Program-made: the position numbers and the translations under genes
DNA from: Nitrosomonadales bacterium
GTDB lineage: Bacteria > Pseudomonadota > Gammaproteobacteria > Burkholderiales > Gallionellaceae
NCBI GenBank assembly: GCA_016235045.1
Contig: JACRME010000032.1
Span: forward strand, 1-39,701
Reading direction: 5' to 3'
Length of the DNA: 39,701 nucleotides
The notes under the pieces: model-generated
Told to the model about the DNA's origin: nothing
Database searches by the model: none
What the model saw: the letters and a program-made list of their open reading frames with translations, nothing else
Shown here: positions 1 through 8,840 of the stretch, in pieces
Position numbering within the stretch: the first letter of the stretch is position 1
Layout of the letters: every line of letters starts with the position of its first letter

Positions 1-1
1 G

Positions 2-1132
2 GCGGGCGTGAACCGGTGGGATACGGACCACTACCAGCGGCCGCGCGGCATTATCGCTTCCGCCGGCGGCATCATCGCCGCGGCTGAAACGAAGCAACTG
101 GCGCAGCGCGCCGGCTTCCTCCGTCCCATCCTGTGGGGCATCGACCTGCTGGCAGCTGCGGTGCTGCTGCTGTTCGTCTACGGCTATGCGGCGCGCGCCT
201 ATGCCGCGTTCCGGAAGCACCTCGACGCCTATCTCTATGTGGCGCCCGCCATGATCGGCATGCTGGTGCTGGTGTTCTTCCCGTTCTCCTACGGCATCAC
301 GCTGGCGTTCACCGACACCACGCTGTTCAACGAATCGCTGCCGTTCCTCGACCGCCTGATCGGCTGGGGCAACTTCAGGGCCATCCTCGGCGATTTCAAC
401 ATCTACCAGGAGACCGCGGACGGCTTCATCTGGAACTACCAGAACTTCTACTGGACGCTGATGGTGACGATCGTGTGGACCATCACCAACGTCACCGTCG
501 GCGTCAGCGTCGGCTTCATGCTGGCGATGGCGCTCAACACCGACGGCTTGCGCGGCAAGGCGATCTACCGCGTGCTGCTGATCCTGCCCTGGGCCATCCC
601 CAACTACATCACCGCGCTGGTGTGGCGCGGCATGTTCCATCCGCAGTTCGGCGTGATCAACCAGGTGCTGCAGATGTTCGGGCTGGAACCGGTGTCCTGG
701 TTCGACGGCGTGTTCAGTTCCTTCATCACCGGGCTGGCAACCAACGGCTGGCTGAGTTTCCCGTTCATGATGGTGGTGATCCTGGGCGCGTTGCAATCCA
801 TCCCGAAAGACATGTACGAGGCGGCCGAGGTGGAGGGGGCGAGCCGTTGGCAGCGCCTGCGCTACATCACGATGCCACTGCTGAAACCGACATTGATCCC
901 GGCCATCGTGCTGTCGGTGGTGTGGACCTTCAACATGTTCAACATCATCTTCCTGGTGTCCGGCGGCGAACCGGCCGGGGCCAACGAAATCCTGGTGACC
1001 AAGGCGTACAAGATCGCGTTCGAGCAGTACCAGTATGCCTATGCCGCCGCCTACTCGACGGTGATCTTCATGATCCTGCTGGTATATGGTTTCTTCCAGA
1101 CCCGCATCACCAAAGCGACGGAGTCGTTCTGA
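2..1132 (+). CDS. malF: Maltose/maltodextrin-type ABC transporter permease, MalF family (5' end probably outside window)
   Basis: This is an inner-membrane permease subunit of a carbohydrate ABC importer of the maltose/maltodextrin class. The frame is open to the left edge and the first possible start is a GTG at 8, so the protein is probably longer upstream. The visible 374 residues hold several hydrophobic helices, starting near residues 41-60 and 75-100. The EAA loop that docks onto the ATPase lies near residues 270-295 (EAAEVEGAS then MPLLKP). The extra N-terminal helices and the charged stretch before the core fit MalF rather than MalG. The next gene begins one base after this stop, so the two form an operon. 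The binding protein and ATPase are not visible and may lie upstream. The permease family is certain; the exact sugar is inferred. Confidence 0.88.
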   Translation, partial: AGVNRWDTDHYQRPRGIIASAGGIIAAAETKQLAQRAGFLRPILWGIDLLAAAVLLLFVYGYAARAYAAFRKHLDAYLYVAPAMIGMLVLVFFPFSYGITLAFTDTTLFNESLPFLDRLIGWGNFRAILGDFNIYQETADGFIWNYQNFYWTLMVTIVWTITNVTVGVSVGFMLAMALNTDGLRGKAIYRVLLILPWAIPNYITALVWRGMFHPQFGVINQVLQMFGLEPVSWFDGVFSSFITGLATNGWLSFPFMMVVILGALQSIPKDMYEAAEVEGASRWQRLRYITMPLLKPTLIPAIVLSVVWTFNMFNIIFLVSGGEPAGANEILVTKAYKIAFEQYQYAYAAAYSTVIFMILLVYGFFQTRITKATESF

Positions 1133-1133
1133 C

Positions 1134-2006
1134 ATGGCCGAGCCGAAAACGAAAAACCACATCTGGCTGCACCTCGGGCTCATCAGCTTCACGCTGCTGG
1201 CGCTGTACCCGGTGCTGTGGGTGCTGGCGCTGTCGTTCTCCGGGCAGCAGAGCGTGGGGCTGATCGACCTGCCGCAGGACCCGAGCTTCCTCGAACGCTT
1301 CCGCGCCATCCTGCCGTTCCCGGAACACTGGTCGGTGAAGAATTTCACCGAGGTGTGGACCGAGCAGCAGTTCGGGCGCTGGCTGTGGAACAGCGTGGTG
1401 ATCTCGCTGATGACCACCTTGCTCGGCGTGTTCCTCGCCTGCACCGCGGCGTATGCGTTTTCGCGCTTCCGCTTTCCCGGCCGCAATCTCGGCATGCTCG
1501 CGTTCCTGGTGTCGCAGATGTTCCCCGGCACGCTGATGCTGATCCCGCTGTTCATCATCATCGTCAAGCAACTGCAACTGGGCAACACCTACATCGGGCT
1601 GGTGATCGTGTATGCGACCACTTCGATTCCGTTCTGCGTGTGGATGCTGAAGGGCTATTTCGACACCATTCCCTACGACATCGAGGAGTCGGCGCTGATC
1701 GACGGCGCTTCGCGGCTCACCATTTTCTGGCGCATCATCCTGCCGCTGGCCAAGCCGGCCATCGCCATCACCGCGCTGTTCTCGTTCATGACCGCGTGGA
1801 ACGAATTCATTCTTGCATCGGTGTTCATGGAGTCGGAAGCGAACTACACCGCGCCGGTGGGGCTGCGCTTTTTCGTCGGCGGATTCTCTTCGCAGTGGGG
1901 GTATTTTGCGGCCGGCTCGGTGATTGTGTCGTTGCCGGTGGTGGCATTATTTCTGCAGTTGCAGAAATATTTGATCTCCGGACTGACGGCGGGGAGTGTT
2001 AAATAG
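1134..2006 (+). CDS. malG: Maltose/maltodextrin-type ABC transporter permease, MalG family
   Basis: This is the second inner-membrane permease subunit, 290 aa, and pairs with the preceding MalF-like protein. I chose ATG 1134, one base after the malF stop, although the frame is open upstream to 1086. The tight spacing implies translational coupling. About six hydrophobic helices are visible. The cytoplasmic EAA loop is present near residues 185-210 (EESALIDGAS then LPLAKPA), the ATPase contact of binding-protein-dependent permeases. The protein ends in a short GLTAGSVK tail typical of MalG. About 200 AT-rich bases follow before the next gene. Maltodextrin specificity is inferred from family resemblance and from the carbohydrate-binding-like genes downstream. 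Confidence 0.9.
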   Translation: MAEPKTKNHIWLHLGLISFTLLALYPVLWVLALSFSGQQSVGLIDLPQDPSFLERFRAILPFPEHWSVKNFTEVWTEQQFGRWLWNSVVISLMTTLLGVFLACTAAYAFSRFRFPGRNLGMLAFLVSQMFPGTLMLIPLFIIIVKQLQLGNTYIGLVIVYATTSIPFCVWMLKGYFDTIPYDIEESALIDGASRLTIFWRIILPLAKPAIAITALFSFMTAWNEFILASVFMESEANYTAPVGLRFFVGGFSSQWGYFAAGSVIVSLPVVALFLQLQKYLISGLTAGSVK

Positions 2007-2204
2007 ATAATAAAAAAGGGGTTTTCATATATTACCGGAGGAGTATACTCGGATAATCGTATATCGATAATGCATCTCAATCGTTACGGTTGCTTTTGAA
2101 AAGTTAGTAACAATTGCTGTAGTTGTATTTAAGTATCTGATCTCGGAATTTCGTCAGTAGGTTTCACTTAACTGTAACGTTCAACAGAGAGAAGGAGAAA
2201 GCAT

Positions 2205-2990
2205 ATGATCAGCAACAACACTTCACTCGCGATTTGTTTCGCATCCATCCTGGCACTTGCTGCCAGTACCGCCCAGGCAGTTACATTCACCGACCCCAAA
2301 GGCGACGACAACGGTCCGGGCACCTATGTATATCCAACCGATAGCGTCTACAAACCCGGTTCATTCGATCTGACCAAGCTCGCCGTCACCAAGAAAGGCG
2401 ATCAGGTCGAGTTTGCCGCCGACGTGAACAGCTCGCTCGAAGACCCGTGGGGAATGGGCAACGGATTTGCGGTGCAGATGGTATTCATCTTCGTCAAGAC
2501 TGGCGCTGGCGGCCACACGGAAGGATTGCCCGGCCTCAATGTGCAATTCGCACCGGGCAACGAGTGGAACAAAGTGGTGATTTTGTCGCCGCAGAAAAAG
2601 GCGCGCGTCATCGGCGAAGCGGAGACCAAAGCCCCCAAGCTGGTGGCTGACATCGTTGTCCCCAACTCCACACGCGGCAGCAACCGCACTATCAAGGGCT
2701 CCGTACCGCTGAGCGAACTGGGTGGCGACGGCAACGTCGACGGCTGGTCGTATCAAGTGGTCATGCAATCCAACGAGGGCTTCCCGGCGGCCACCGACCT
2801 GCTGACACGCAAGGTCAACGAGTATGAGGGACAGCACCGCTGGGGCGGCGGCAATGACGGCGATTGCGATCCGCACGTGACGGATGTGCTGGAATCCGAT
2901 AGCGCGAAACAGGCAGACATGCTGGCTTATACCTGCGGCCCGAACGGCGAGTCGGCAAAAATGGCAACACTGAAAATGATCAAGAAGTAA
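2205..2990 (+). CDS. Secreted protein with glucodextranase C-terminal-like domain
   Basis: This is a 261-aa exported protein. The first 25 residues form a signal peptide ending in a QA cleavage context (AQAVTF). The mature part starts with an FTDPKGDDNGPGTYVYP segment, the hallmark of the domain at the C terminus of glucodextranases and some amylopullulanases, thought to bind alpha-glucan or the cell surface. No glycosidase catalytic domain is present, so it is a stand-alone binding-type module. A strong ribosome site (GAAGGAG) precedes ATG 2205. Two Cys near the C-terminal end (in GDCDPH and YTCGPN) may pair in the periplasm. It sits between malFG and an outer-membrane barrel and has a paralogue at 4942. 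I infer a role in capture of alpha-glucans; this is not shown directly. Confidence 0.75.
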   Translation: MISNNTSLAICFASILALAASTAQAVTFTDPKGDDNGPGTYVYPTDSVYKPGSFDLTKLAVTKKGDQVEFAADVNSSLEDPWGMGNGFAVQMVFIFVKTGAGGHTEGLPGLNVQFAPGNEWNKVVILSPQKKARVIGEAETKAPKLVADIVVPNSTRGSNRTIKGSVPLSELGGDGNVDGWSYQVVMQSNEGFPAATDLLTRKVNEYEGQHRWGGGNDGDCDPHVTDVLESDSAKQADMLAYTCGPNGESAKMATLKMIKK

Positions 2991-3026
2991 TCCGCAGTTC
3001 ATCACTCAAGAGAAAGGGAATTGAAA

Positions 3027-4805
3027 ATGAACAAATTCACATTCAAACCTTTGTGCATGGCTATCGGCATGGCGTTGGCGGGTTCCGCCACTGCCACCAC
3101 GATAGATTTCAGCGGCTCGAATTTCTACATGAAATTTCTCGACGGCAGCCAGCGCGGAGCTCCATCGGGGAGTATCGACACGGCCAGCGGCGGTGACCAA
3201 GGCCAGTTCACCGAATTGAATCTCGTGTTCAAGGCGACAATCTCGCCCAAAGTCGAAGCAGGCGGTCGAATCCAGAGCCGCAGCAGTGCGGCGTACTGGA
3301 CTGAATTCGGCGGTTTCGGCATGGAGAATTCGGTCGGTAACAACGAGGTCAATCACCAGAAGATGATGAAACTGCGCGGCGCCTACGTGGAATTGAGCCC
3401 GGGGTACGACTGGTTAAGCCAGGTTCGCATCGGCACCAGCGATTGGGGCATGTTCGATCCGTTCACGGTGGGCAAAGTCCGCTACATCGACCGCGACAAT
3501 TACAACGGCCTGTATTTCAAAGGGCCCATCGCCACGGGGAGCACGTGGGAGTTTGCGCGCGTTTCCCTGCCGACCTATCTGCAGTTCAATTACGGACAAG
3601 GCCCGACCTGTTGCAGTACCGATAGCACGCAATACAACGAAGCGGTCTATATCGCGCAGGTAAAAGTGCCGGTCGGCAGTGCCAAGCTTGCAACGAGCTA
3701 CCAATCCTTCATCGACCACACCCTGTCACCCACAGCCAACACGTTCACTGGGGTAAATTCCCAGGGGATATACAAGAACACGGTTTTTGCGCTGAAGGCG
3801 GATGGCAGCCTGACCGATGCGCTGGAAGTGCGCGGTGCGTACTACCGGTCGACCTCCGAACCTTCGGTCGGTTCGGTGGGCGAGCCTTGGGGTAACACTC
3901 CACGGGGCAATATCAGCGACAAGGCGATCAAGCTGGACCTGGATTTGACGCAAACACCCGTTGAAGGGCTGAGTTTCAACTTCCAGTACTTCAATATCGG
4001 GGCGGGCTACTTCAGCACTGCAGCCGCGCGGCGCGAGTCGGACGTGTTGCTTACCGAAGGCTCGGAGGCGGCCTGGTACAACTGGGGTAATGCGCTCTGG
4101 TCCGGCGGGGCAACGTCAGACTTCACGCAAGGTGCCGCATCGCCAAAGGGACGTCCCGGGGTGCCTAACGGAACGCAAAATGGCCTGACCGACAACGACT
4201 TCATGGATTTCAACGAGTCGCCAGCCGAGTCGGCGGTCGGCTGGAAGGGAATTACGGCAGTGGGCAAACTGGACGTGGCCGAAACGCCAATGTCGCTTGA
4301 GGTCACGCGTGTCGGTTACAACAACAACTGGCAGGGATATACAAGCGATGGGCCTTTGTACAACGTCTTCCCCGCGAACCAGGATCGCTCGACCAACATC
4401 ATCGCGTTCAAGCTCAACCACAACTTCCCGGTGATGGGAGGACTTGATGGCAATCTCAAGATCAAGCGGGTGGATGACAAGGACAAGGTGTCGGCTGCGA
4501 TTGCCACGGATGATCGGGACGTGCTGGATACCGGCGTCACGGCCAGCGTGGGCAACCAGGTGTTTGCGGACCTGTACGCCACGCTCTCGTATGGGCGCTA
4601 TATCCGCGACATCAAGGTCGGCGCCAATGCGTTCAACAACTCCAAGAGCATCTACGGCGTGCGTCTCGCTTACAACCTGCCCGGGTTCGAGATGGGGATG
4701 TTGACTCAATGGATTCGAGGCAACGGCAATCCGTCTGAGGCCGCGGGTGGCGATGTGAAGATCCAGCAATATCGCATGAAGGCGTATTCGCAAGTTAACT
4801 TCTAA
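3027..4805 (+). CDS. Putative outer-membrane beta-barrel protein (porin-like)
   Basis: The protein has 592 aa, a signal peptide of about 24 residues (cleavage near GSATA-TTI) and many alternating short hydrophobic and polar stretches. It ends in a terminal phenylalanine (SQVNF), the usual recognition signal for outer-membrane barrel assembly. I prefer ATG 3027 over TTG 3021 because AGAAAGGG lies 8-9 bases upstream of it. It has no obvious similarity to LamB by eye, yet it lies between two glucodextranase-C-like secreted proteins and downstream of maltodextrin-type permeases, so uptake of large glucans is the natural guess. An adjacent CC pair occurs in an extracellular-type loop (PTCCSTD). 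A strong terminator follows the stop. Barrel nature is fairly sure; substrate is unknown. Confidence 0.7.
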   Translation: MNKFTFKPLCMAIGMALAGSATATTIDFSGSNFYMKFLDGSQRGAPSGSIDTASGGDQGQFTELNLVFKATISPKVEAGGRIQSRSSAAYWTEFGGFGMENSVGNNEVNHQKMMKLRGAYVELSPGYDWLSQVRIGTSDWGMFDPFTVGKVRYIDRDNYNGLYFKGPIATGSTWEFARVSLPTYLQFNYGQGPTCCSTDSTQYNEAVYIAQVKVPVGSAKLATSYQSFIDHTLSPTANTFTGVNSQGIYKNTVFALKADGSLTDALEVRGAYYRSTSEPSVGSVGEPWGNTPRGNISDKAIKLDLDLTQTPVEGLSFNFQYFNIGAGYFSTAAARRESDVLLTEGSEAAWYNWGNALWSGGATSDFTQGAASPKGRPGVPNGTQNGLTDNDFMDFNESPAESAVGWKGITAVGKLDVAETPMSLEVTRVGYNNNWQGYTSDGPLYNVFPANQDRSTNIIAFKLNHNFPVMGGLDGNLKIKRVDDKDKVSAAIATDDRDVLDTGVTASVGNQVFADLYATLSYGRYIRDIKVGANAFNNSKSIYGVRLAYNLPGFEMGMLTQWIRGNGNPSEAAGGDVKIQQYRMKAYSQVNF

Positions 4806-4837
4806 GCGCAAGCGCTTTCCGATTGACTTGCATAGGA

Positions 4838-4868
4838 ACCCTCCCGCATTGCGGGAGGGTCTTTTTTT
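4838..4868 (+). terminator. Rho-independent terminator after the barrel gene
   Basis: A perfect 10-bp stem (ACCCTCCCGC / GCGGGAGGGT) with a 3-base loop is followed by seven T residues. It ends the transcript of the 2205 and 3027 genes, so the paralogue at 4942 needs its own promoter. Confidence 0.95.
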
Positions 4869-4941
4869 GCGTGTGGCCGATTGCATATTCGGCTAGGATA
4901 ATGCTCCGCAGCACAGATATTGACATACGGAGGAGCAACAC

Positions 4942-6054
4942 TTGAGATCGGCATTACTCTTCATTGCCCTGATGCTGTCCCTGCCGAATGCCGGGGCCGA
5001 TCCGCAGCCTCTGGCCGGTTTCAACGATCCTTCCGGCGACGACTTCGGTGCGGGAAACCTGGCCTATCCCAATCGGGACGACTATCAGGCCGGCGATCTC
5101 GACTTGCTGCAACTGAAGATCGATCGCGACGCCTCCGGCTATTGGTTCGAGGCCAAATTCAGGAACGCCATCCGCAATCCCGGCAATGTCCAGAACACCG
5201 TGGGCAACGATTCGCTGGCGGACTTTGCGCGCAAAGGCTTCTACCAGTTCAACCTCGACATCTATGTCGACACGGATCGCATCAATGGATCGGGCAACGT
5301 CTTCACCTTGCCCGGTCGCAAGGTTCAGATCGACCCGGCGTATGCCTGGGAAAAGGTCATGGTGCTTACGCCGCGGCCCGAGCTGATGCGACAGCAACTG
5401 CTGGACGCGTTGCATGAGCAATTCCCCGCCCGCGCCGATGCCGAAATCGCGGCCGTCGTCGACCAGTCGATTTTCTTTCCCTCCCGGATTAAGGTTCGCG
5501 GCAAGTCGGTCTCCTTCCTTGTCCCCGCCAGTTTCTTTGCCGGAAGCGATGGGTCGGATTGGGCTGTCACCGCGCTGGTCACCGGCGCCATCACCGCCAT
5601 ACCGGCGGATTTTTCGTTCCTTCCGGCGACCAAGTCGGTCCTCGAGAGGCTTCAGTTGGGTGTCATGCAACCCGTGCCCGGACATCCCATCGGGACATTC
5701 GGCTATGGCGGGGCCGGCGCGAGTCCGGTTGTGGATTTGCTGGGAGAGGATGCGCAGCAACAAGCGCAACTTGAAGCAATGACCGGACTCACCGGTGTCG
5801 CATGGGGGGCGCACGCCCAAGGTGCGGCGGCAAGCGATCCGTCGGCCGTACCGGTAATGACCATCGACAGGCTTTTCCTGCCCAGGGATCAGGCTGCCAA
5901 ACCCGCCGCATCAACCCCCGCGGACGCAAGTCCCGCCGCCGACAAGCCTTCTATCGTCCAGCGCATGCAAACGCTGCAGAAACTGTTCGATCAGAAACTC
6001 ATCGACGAAGACGAGTACAAGCAACAAAAGCAACGCATCCTGCAAGAGCTGTAG
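4942..6054 (+). CDS. Secreted glucodextranase C-terminal-like domain protein with SHOCT tail
   Basis: This 370-aa exported protein appears to start at TTG 4942, because a strong ACGGAGGAG site lies 7-8 bases upstream and the signal peptide (LLFIALMLSLPNAGA) begins immediately after. The mature N terminus (AGFNDPSGDDFGAGNLAYP) is clearly paralogous to the 2205 product. The middle part is about 200 residues of the same beta-rich family. An Ala/Pro-rich linker near residues 310-335 leads to a C-terminal helix pair ending KLIDEDEYKQQKQRILQEL. That is the SHOCT (short C-terminal) domain, normally an oligomerisation element. This domain pairing is uncommon. Its own terminator follows. The role is inferred to be alpha-glucan binding at the surface or in the periplasm; no catalytic residues are recognised. 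Confidence 0.72.
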   Translation: MRSALLFIALMLSLPNAGADPQPLAGFNDPSGDDFGAGNLAYPNRDDYQAGDLDLLQLKIDRDASGYWFEAKFRNAIRNPGNVQNTVGNDSLADFARKGFYQFNLDIYVDTDRINGSGNVFTLPGRKVQIDPAYAWEKVMVLTPRPELMRQQLLDALHEQFPARADAEIAAVVDQSIFFPSRIKVRGKSVSFLVPASFFAGSDGSDWAVTALVTGAITAIPADFSFLPATKSVLERLQLGVMQPVPGHPIGTFGYGGAGASPVVDLLGEDAQQQAQLEAMTGLTGVAWGAHAQGAAASDPSAVPVMTIDRLFLPRDQAAKPAASTPADASPAADKPSIVQRMQTLQKLFDQKLIDEDEYKQQKQRILQEL

Positions 6055-6068
6055 TTCGCCAACAAATC

Positions 6069-6099
6069 ACCCCTGAGCCCCACCGCTACAGGGGTTTTT
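6069..6099 (+). terminator. Rho-independent terminator
   Basis: A 7-bp stem (ACCCCTG / CAGGGGT) with a 13-base loop is followed by a T-run. It separates the carbohydrate block from the nif control region that begins only a few bases later. Confidence 0.8.
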
Positions 6100-6105
6100 A
6101 TTGCT

Positions 6106-6121
6106 TGTCGCAAACACTACA
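6106..6121 (+). promoter_or_regulatory. NifA upstream activator site (TGT-N10-ACA)
   Basis: A perfect TGT-N10-ACA sits about 95 bases upstream of the -24 element of the nif promoter at 6216. That is the normal enhancer distance for NifA. It is the only perfect copy I found between the terminator at 6099 and the promoter. Confidence 0.8.
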
Positions 6122-6173
6122 ACCCCCTATCCCCGTCTTGTTCCGCACACGGGAGTTGAGCGGATTCCCCGGT

Positions 6174-6186
6174 TAACTTCCTGATT
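6174..6186 (+). promoter_or_regulatory. Candidate IHF site between NifA site and sigma-54 promoter
   Basis: The sequence TAACTTCCTGATT matches the reverse IHF consensus YAANNNNTTGATW at all but one defined position. It sits between the NifA site and the promoter, where IHF bends DNA in nif promoters. The assignment is tentative. Confidence 0.45.
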
Positions 6187-6215
6187 AAACAGTCTGTTGG
6201 CGCTTTGCTGCGGGC

Positions 6216-6230
6216 TGGCACGCAGTTTGC
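6216..6230 (+). promoter_or_regulatory. Sigma-54 (-24/-12) promoter of the iscA-nifUSV operon
   Basis: TGGCAC-N5-TTGC matches the sigma-54 consensus completely, with GG and GC separated by exactly 10 bases. The predicted transcript starts near 6242, about 27 bases before the first gene, leaving room for its GGAG ribosome site. With the NifA site at 6106 this shows nitrogen- and oxygen-responsive control of the whole operon. Confidence 0.92.
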
Positions 6231-6268
6231 GAATACTCAGGCACAGACCACCCGAACAGGAGCAGACC

Positions 6269-6592
6269 ATGATCAAGATGACACCCAACGCAATCTCCGC
6301 CGTGGAGAGATTTATCAAAGGAACGGATGCCCCCGTTGCCGGACTGCGCATCGCCATCGCCGGTGGAGGATGTTCCGGTTTCCAGTATGGCATGTCGCTG
6401 GAAGAGGTGAAGAACGAAGACGACACGGTTCTGGAATATGGCGCGGTCACTTTGCTGGTCGATCCTCTCTCTGCACCGCTGCTCGAAGGCGTGACTGTCG
6501 ACTTTGTCGATAGCCTGACCGGTAGCGGTTTCAAATTCGAAAACCCGAACGCCAGCTCAACCTGCGCGTGCGGTTCGTCGTTCAACGCATAA
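6269..6592 (+). CDS. iscA: Nif-associated A-type Fe-S carrier (IscA/HesB family)
   Basis: This 107-aa protein is a scaffold or carrier that receives Fe-S clusters and hands them to targets, here most likely nitrogenase proteins. The three conserved cysteines of the HesB/IscA family are visible: Cys35 in GGGCSG, and Cys99 and Cys101 in the CAC near the C terminus. I chose ATG 6269 because AGGAGCAGACC precedes it and the family begins there. The sigma-54 promoter lies inside the upstream open frame, so earlier starts are excluded. It is the first gene of the NifA-controlled operon, 10 bases ahead of nifU, the arrangement of the IscA-nif protein of Azotobacter. Confidence 0.93.
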   Translation: MIKMTPNAISAVERFIKGTDAPVAGLRIAIAGGGCSGFQYGMSLEEVKNEDDTVLEYGAVTLLVDPLSAPLLEGVTVDFVDSLTGSGFKFENPNASSTCACGSSFNA

Positions 6593-6602
6593 GGAGAGCG
6601 AC

Positions 6603-7493
6603 ATGTGGGACTACTCGGAAAAAGTCAAAGAACACTTCTTTCAACCGCGCAATGCCGGGGTGCTGGAAGGTGCCAATGGGGTGGGCGACGTCGGCTCGAT
6701 TTCCTGCGGCGACGCGCTGCGCCTGATGCTCAAGGTGGAGCCGGAGACCGACATCATCCTCGACGCGCATTTCCAGACCTTCGGCTGCGGTTCGGCCATC
6801 GCCTCGTCTTCCGCGCTCACCGAAATGATCAAGGGCAAGACGCTGGATGAAGCCCTCAAGGTGAGCAATCAGGATATCGCCGATTACCTCGACGGCCTGC
6901 CGCCGGAAAAGATGCACTGCTCGGTGATGGGACGCGAGGCGCTGCAAGCCGCCGTGGCCAACTATCGCGGCGAAGTGTGGAGCGACGATCACGAAGAGGG
7001 CGCGCTGGTGTGCAAATGTTTCGCCATCGACGCCGTGCTGATCGAGGACACCATCCGCGCCAACAACCTCAGCTCGGTGCAGGACGTGACCAACTACACC
7101 AAGGCGGGCGGCGGCTGCTCGTCCTGCCACGAAGGCATCGAAGAAATCCTGGTGAAGGTGATGACCGAGCGCGGCGAGAGCTTCAAGCCAGGCACGCCGG
7201 CGAAGGAAGAAGCCAAGCCTGCCGGCATGACCAACCTGCAACGCATCCGCAAGATCGAAACCGTGCTCGATGCAATCCGTCCGCAACTGAAACGCGACGG
7301 CGGCGACATCGAACTGGTGGACGTGGAAGGCAAGACCATCTACGTCAACATGAAAGGCGCCTGTGCCGGTTGCCAGATGGAAGCGCTGACGCTGCAAGGC
7401 ATCCAGCAGAAGCTGATGGAAGAACTGAAAGAGTTCATCAAGATCGTGCCGACCAAGGCGGGGGCGTTGAGCAGGGCGACTTGCCATCCGTAA
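6603..7493 (+). CDS. nifU: NifU, three-domain Fe-S cluster scaffold
   Basis: NifU (296 aa) assembles 2Fe-2S and 4Fe-4S clusters from sulfur supplied by NifS and delivers them to nitrogenase components. All three domains are visible. The IscU-like domain has Cys35, Cys62 and Cys106. The central domain carries a permanent 2Fe-2S cluster on Cys137, Cys139, Cys172 and Cys175 (CKC and GGGCSSC). The C-terminal Nfu domain has a CAGC pair at 254-257. This is the full-length nitrogenase-dedicated form, not the housekeeping IscU. AAGGAG lies just before the start. A palindromic repeat fills the 122 bases to nifS. Confidence 0.98.
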   Translation: MWDYSEKVKEHFFQPRNAGVLEGANGVGDVGSISCGDALRLMLKVEPETDIILDAHFQTFGCGSAIASSSALTEMIKGKTLDEALKVSNQDIADYLDGLPPEKMHCSVMGREALQAAVANYRGEVWSDDHEEGALVCKCFAIDAVLIEDTIRANNLSSVQDVTNYTKAGGGCSSCHEGIEEILVKVMTERGESFKPGTPAKEEAKPAGMTNLQRIRKIETVLDAIRPQLKRDGGDIELVDVEGKTIYVNMKGACAGCQMEALTLQGIQQKLMEELKEFIKIVPTKAGALSRATCHP

Positions 7494-7501
7494 CCAATAG
7501 T

Positions 7502-7598
7502 TCCCTCTCCCGCAGGCGGGAGAGGGTTAGGGAGAGGGGCTGGATATTACGCACCCTCTCCCCCAGCCCCTCTCCCGTAAACGGGGGCGAGGGGAGAA
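7502..7598. repeat. Palindromic repeat element (C-rich family) between nifU and nifS
   Basis: Two hairpin-forming units built from CCCTCTCCCGC / GCGGGAGAGGG and CCCCTCTCCCG / CGGGGGCGAGGGG are separated by about 30 bases. A related single unit lies at 34241. As RNA it would fold into strong stems inside the operon and could tune or stabilise parts of the transcript. It has no open reading frame of its own. Confidence 0.85.
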
Positions 7599-7615
7599 AT
7601 GAAAAGGAGCAGAAA

Positions 7616-8824
7616 ATGGAAGGCATCTATTTCGACAACAACGCAACCACGCGCGTAGACGAAGCGGTGGTGGAAGCCATGCTGCCCTATTTCACCGAGC
7701 AGTTCGGCAATCCGTCGTCGATGCACAGCTTCGGCAACAAGGTCGGCCTCGCCATCAAGAAGGCGCGCATGCAGGTGCAGGAACTGCTCGGCGCGGAACA
7801 CGACTCAGAGATCATTTTCACCTCCTGCGGCACCGAATCGGATTCGACCGCACTCATTTCTGCGCTGAAGGCGCAACCCGAGCGCAAGGAGATCATCACC
7901 ACCACCGTCGAACATCCGGCCATTCTCACGCTGTGTACCCATCTGGAAAAAGAAGGCTACAAAGTGCATCTGCTCAAGGTGGACGGCAAAGGCCGCCTCG
8001 ATCTGGACGAATACAAGAAGCTGCTCACCGACCAGGTGGCCGTGGTGTCGGTGATGTGGGCGAACAACGAGACCGGCACCTTTTTCCCGGTGGTCGAGAT
8101 GGCCGAACTGGCGAATGCCGCCGGCGCCATGTTCCACACCGATGCGGTGCAGGCCGTGGGCAAGGTGCCGCTGAACCTGAAGGACACCAAGATCGACATG
8201 CTCTCCGTGTCCGGCCACAAGCTGCACGCGCCCAAAGGCATCGGCGTGCTGTATCTTAAGCGCGGCACCCGCTTCCGTCCATTGCTGCGCGGCGGCCACC
8301 AGGAACGCGGACGCCGGGCCGGTACCGAGAACAGCACCTCGATCGTCGGCCTGGGCAAGGCCGCCGAGATGGCGCTGGAGGCGATGGCTTACGAGAACAC
8401 CGAAGTCGCGCGCCTGCGCGACAAGCTGGAGGCAGGCATCCTGGCCAAGGTGCCGCGCTCCTTTGTCACCGGCGACCCGACTAACCGCCTGCCTAACACC
8501 AGCAACATCGCGTTCGAGTTCATCGAGGGCGAAGCGATATTGCTGCTGCTCAACAAATTCGGCATCGCAGCCAGCTCGGGTTCTGCGTGCACTTCCGGCT
8601 CGCTGGAGCCGTCGCACGTGATGCGCGCGATGGGCATCCCCTACACCGCGGCACACGGCACGGTGCGCTTCTCGTTGTCGCGTTACAGCACCGAGGCCGA
8701 GGTGGATCGCGTGATCGCCGTGGTACCGGAGATCATCGCGCAACTGCGCAAACTGTCGCCGTACTGGGAAGGCGATGCGCCCAAGGCCGAACCGGAAAAG
8801 GCGTTCGCGCCGACGTACGCATAA
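7616..8824 (+). CDS. nifS: NifS cysteine desulfurase
   Basis: NifS is a PLP enzyme that removes sulfur from L-cysteine as an enzyme-bound persulfide and passes it to NifU for cluster building. The 402-aa product starts at ATG 7616 behind AAAAGGAG. It begins with the family signature YFDNNATT. The PLP lysine is Lys202 in the SGHK motif, and the catalytic cysteine is Cys325 in the SSGSACTSG loop, the long-loop class I type. An open frame continues upstream through the repeat and nifU in another reading phase, but that part is a shadow. The last 25 residues form a charged Pro/Ala tail slightly longer than usual. Confidence 0.98.
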   Translation: MEGIYFDNNATTRVDEAVVEAMLPYFTEQFGNPSSMHSFGNKVGLAIKKARMQVQELLGAEHDSEIIFTSCGTESDSTALISALKAQPERKEIITTTVEHPAILTLCTHLEKEGYKVHLLKVDGKGRLDLDEYKKLLTDQVAVVSVMWANNETGTFFPVVEMAELANAAGAMFHTDAVQAVGKVPLNLKDTKIDMLSVSGHKLHAPKGIGVLYLKRGTRFRPLLRGGHQERGRRAGTENSTSIVGLGKAAEMALEAMAYENTEVARLRDKLEAGILAKVPRSFVTGDPTNRLPNTSNIAFEFIEGEAILLLLNKFGIAASSGSACTSGSLEPSHVMRAMGIPYTAAHGTVRFSLSRYSTEAEVDRVIAVVPEIIAQLRKLSPYWEGDAPKAEPEKAFAPTYA

Positions 8825-8840
8825 CCATGAAACCATTTTT

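Noticed and set aside
2007-2204. Operator-like AT-rich palindromes such as GTATACTC and ATATCGATAAT before the secreted protein gene
   Set aside because: Short AT-rich symmetry is expected in a promoter region and no known regulator site could be named.
6139-6149. A second NifA half-site near 6139
   Set aside because: TGT and ACA are separated by five bases only, not ten.
6977-7615. A long N-terminal extension joined in frame to NifS
   Set aside because: It reads nifU in the wrong phase and the palindromic repeat; NifS has its own AAGGAG and the family start at 7616.
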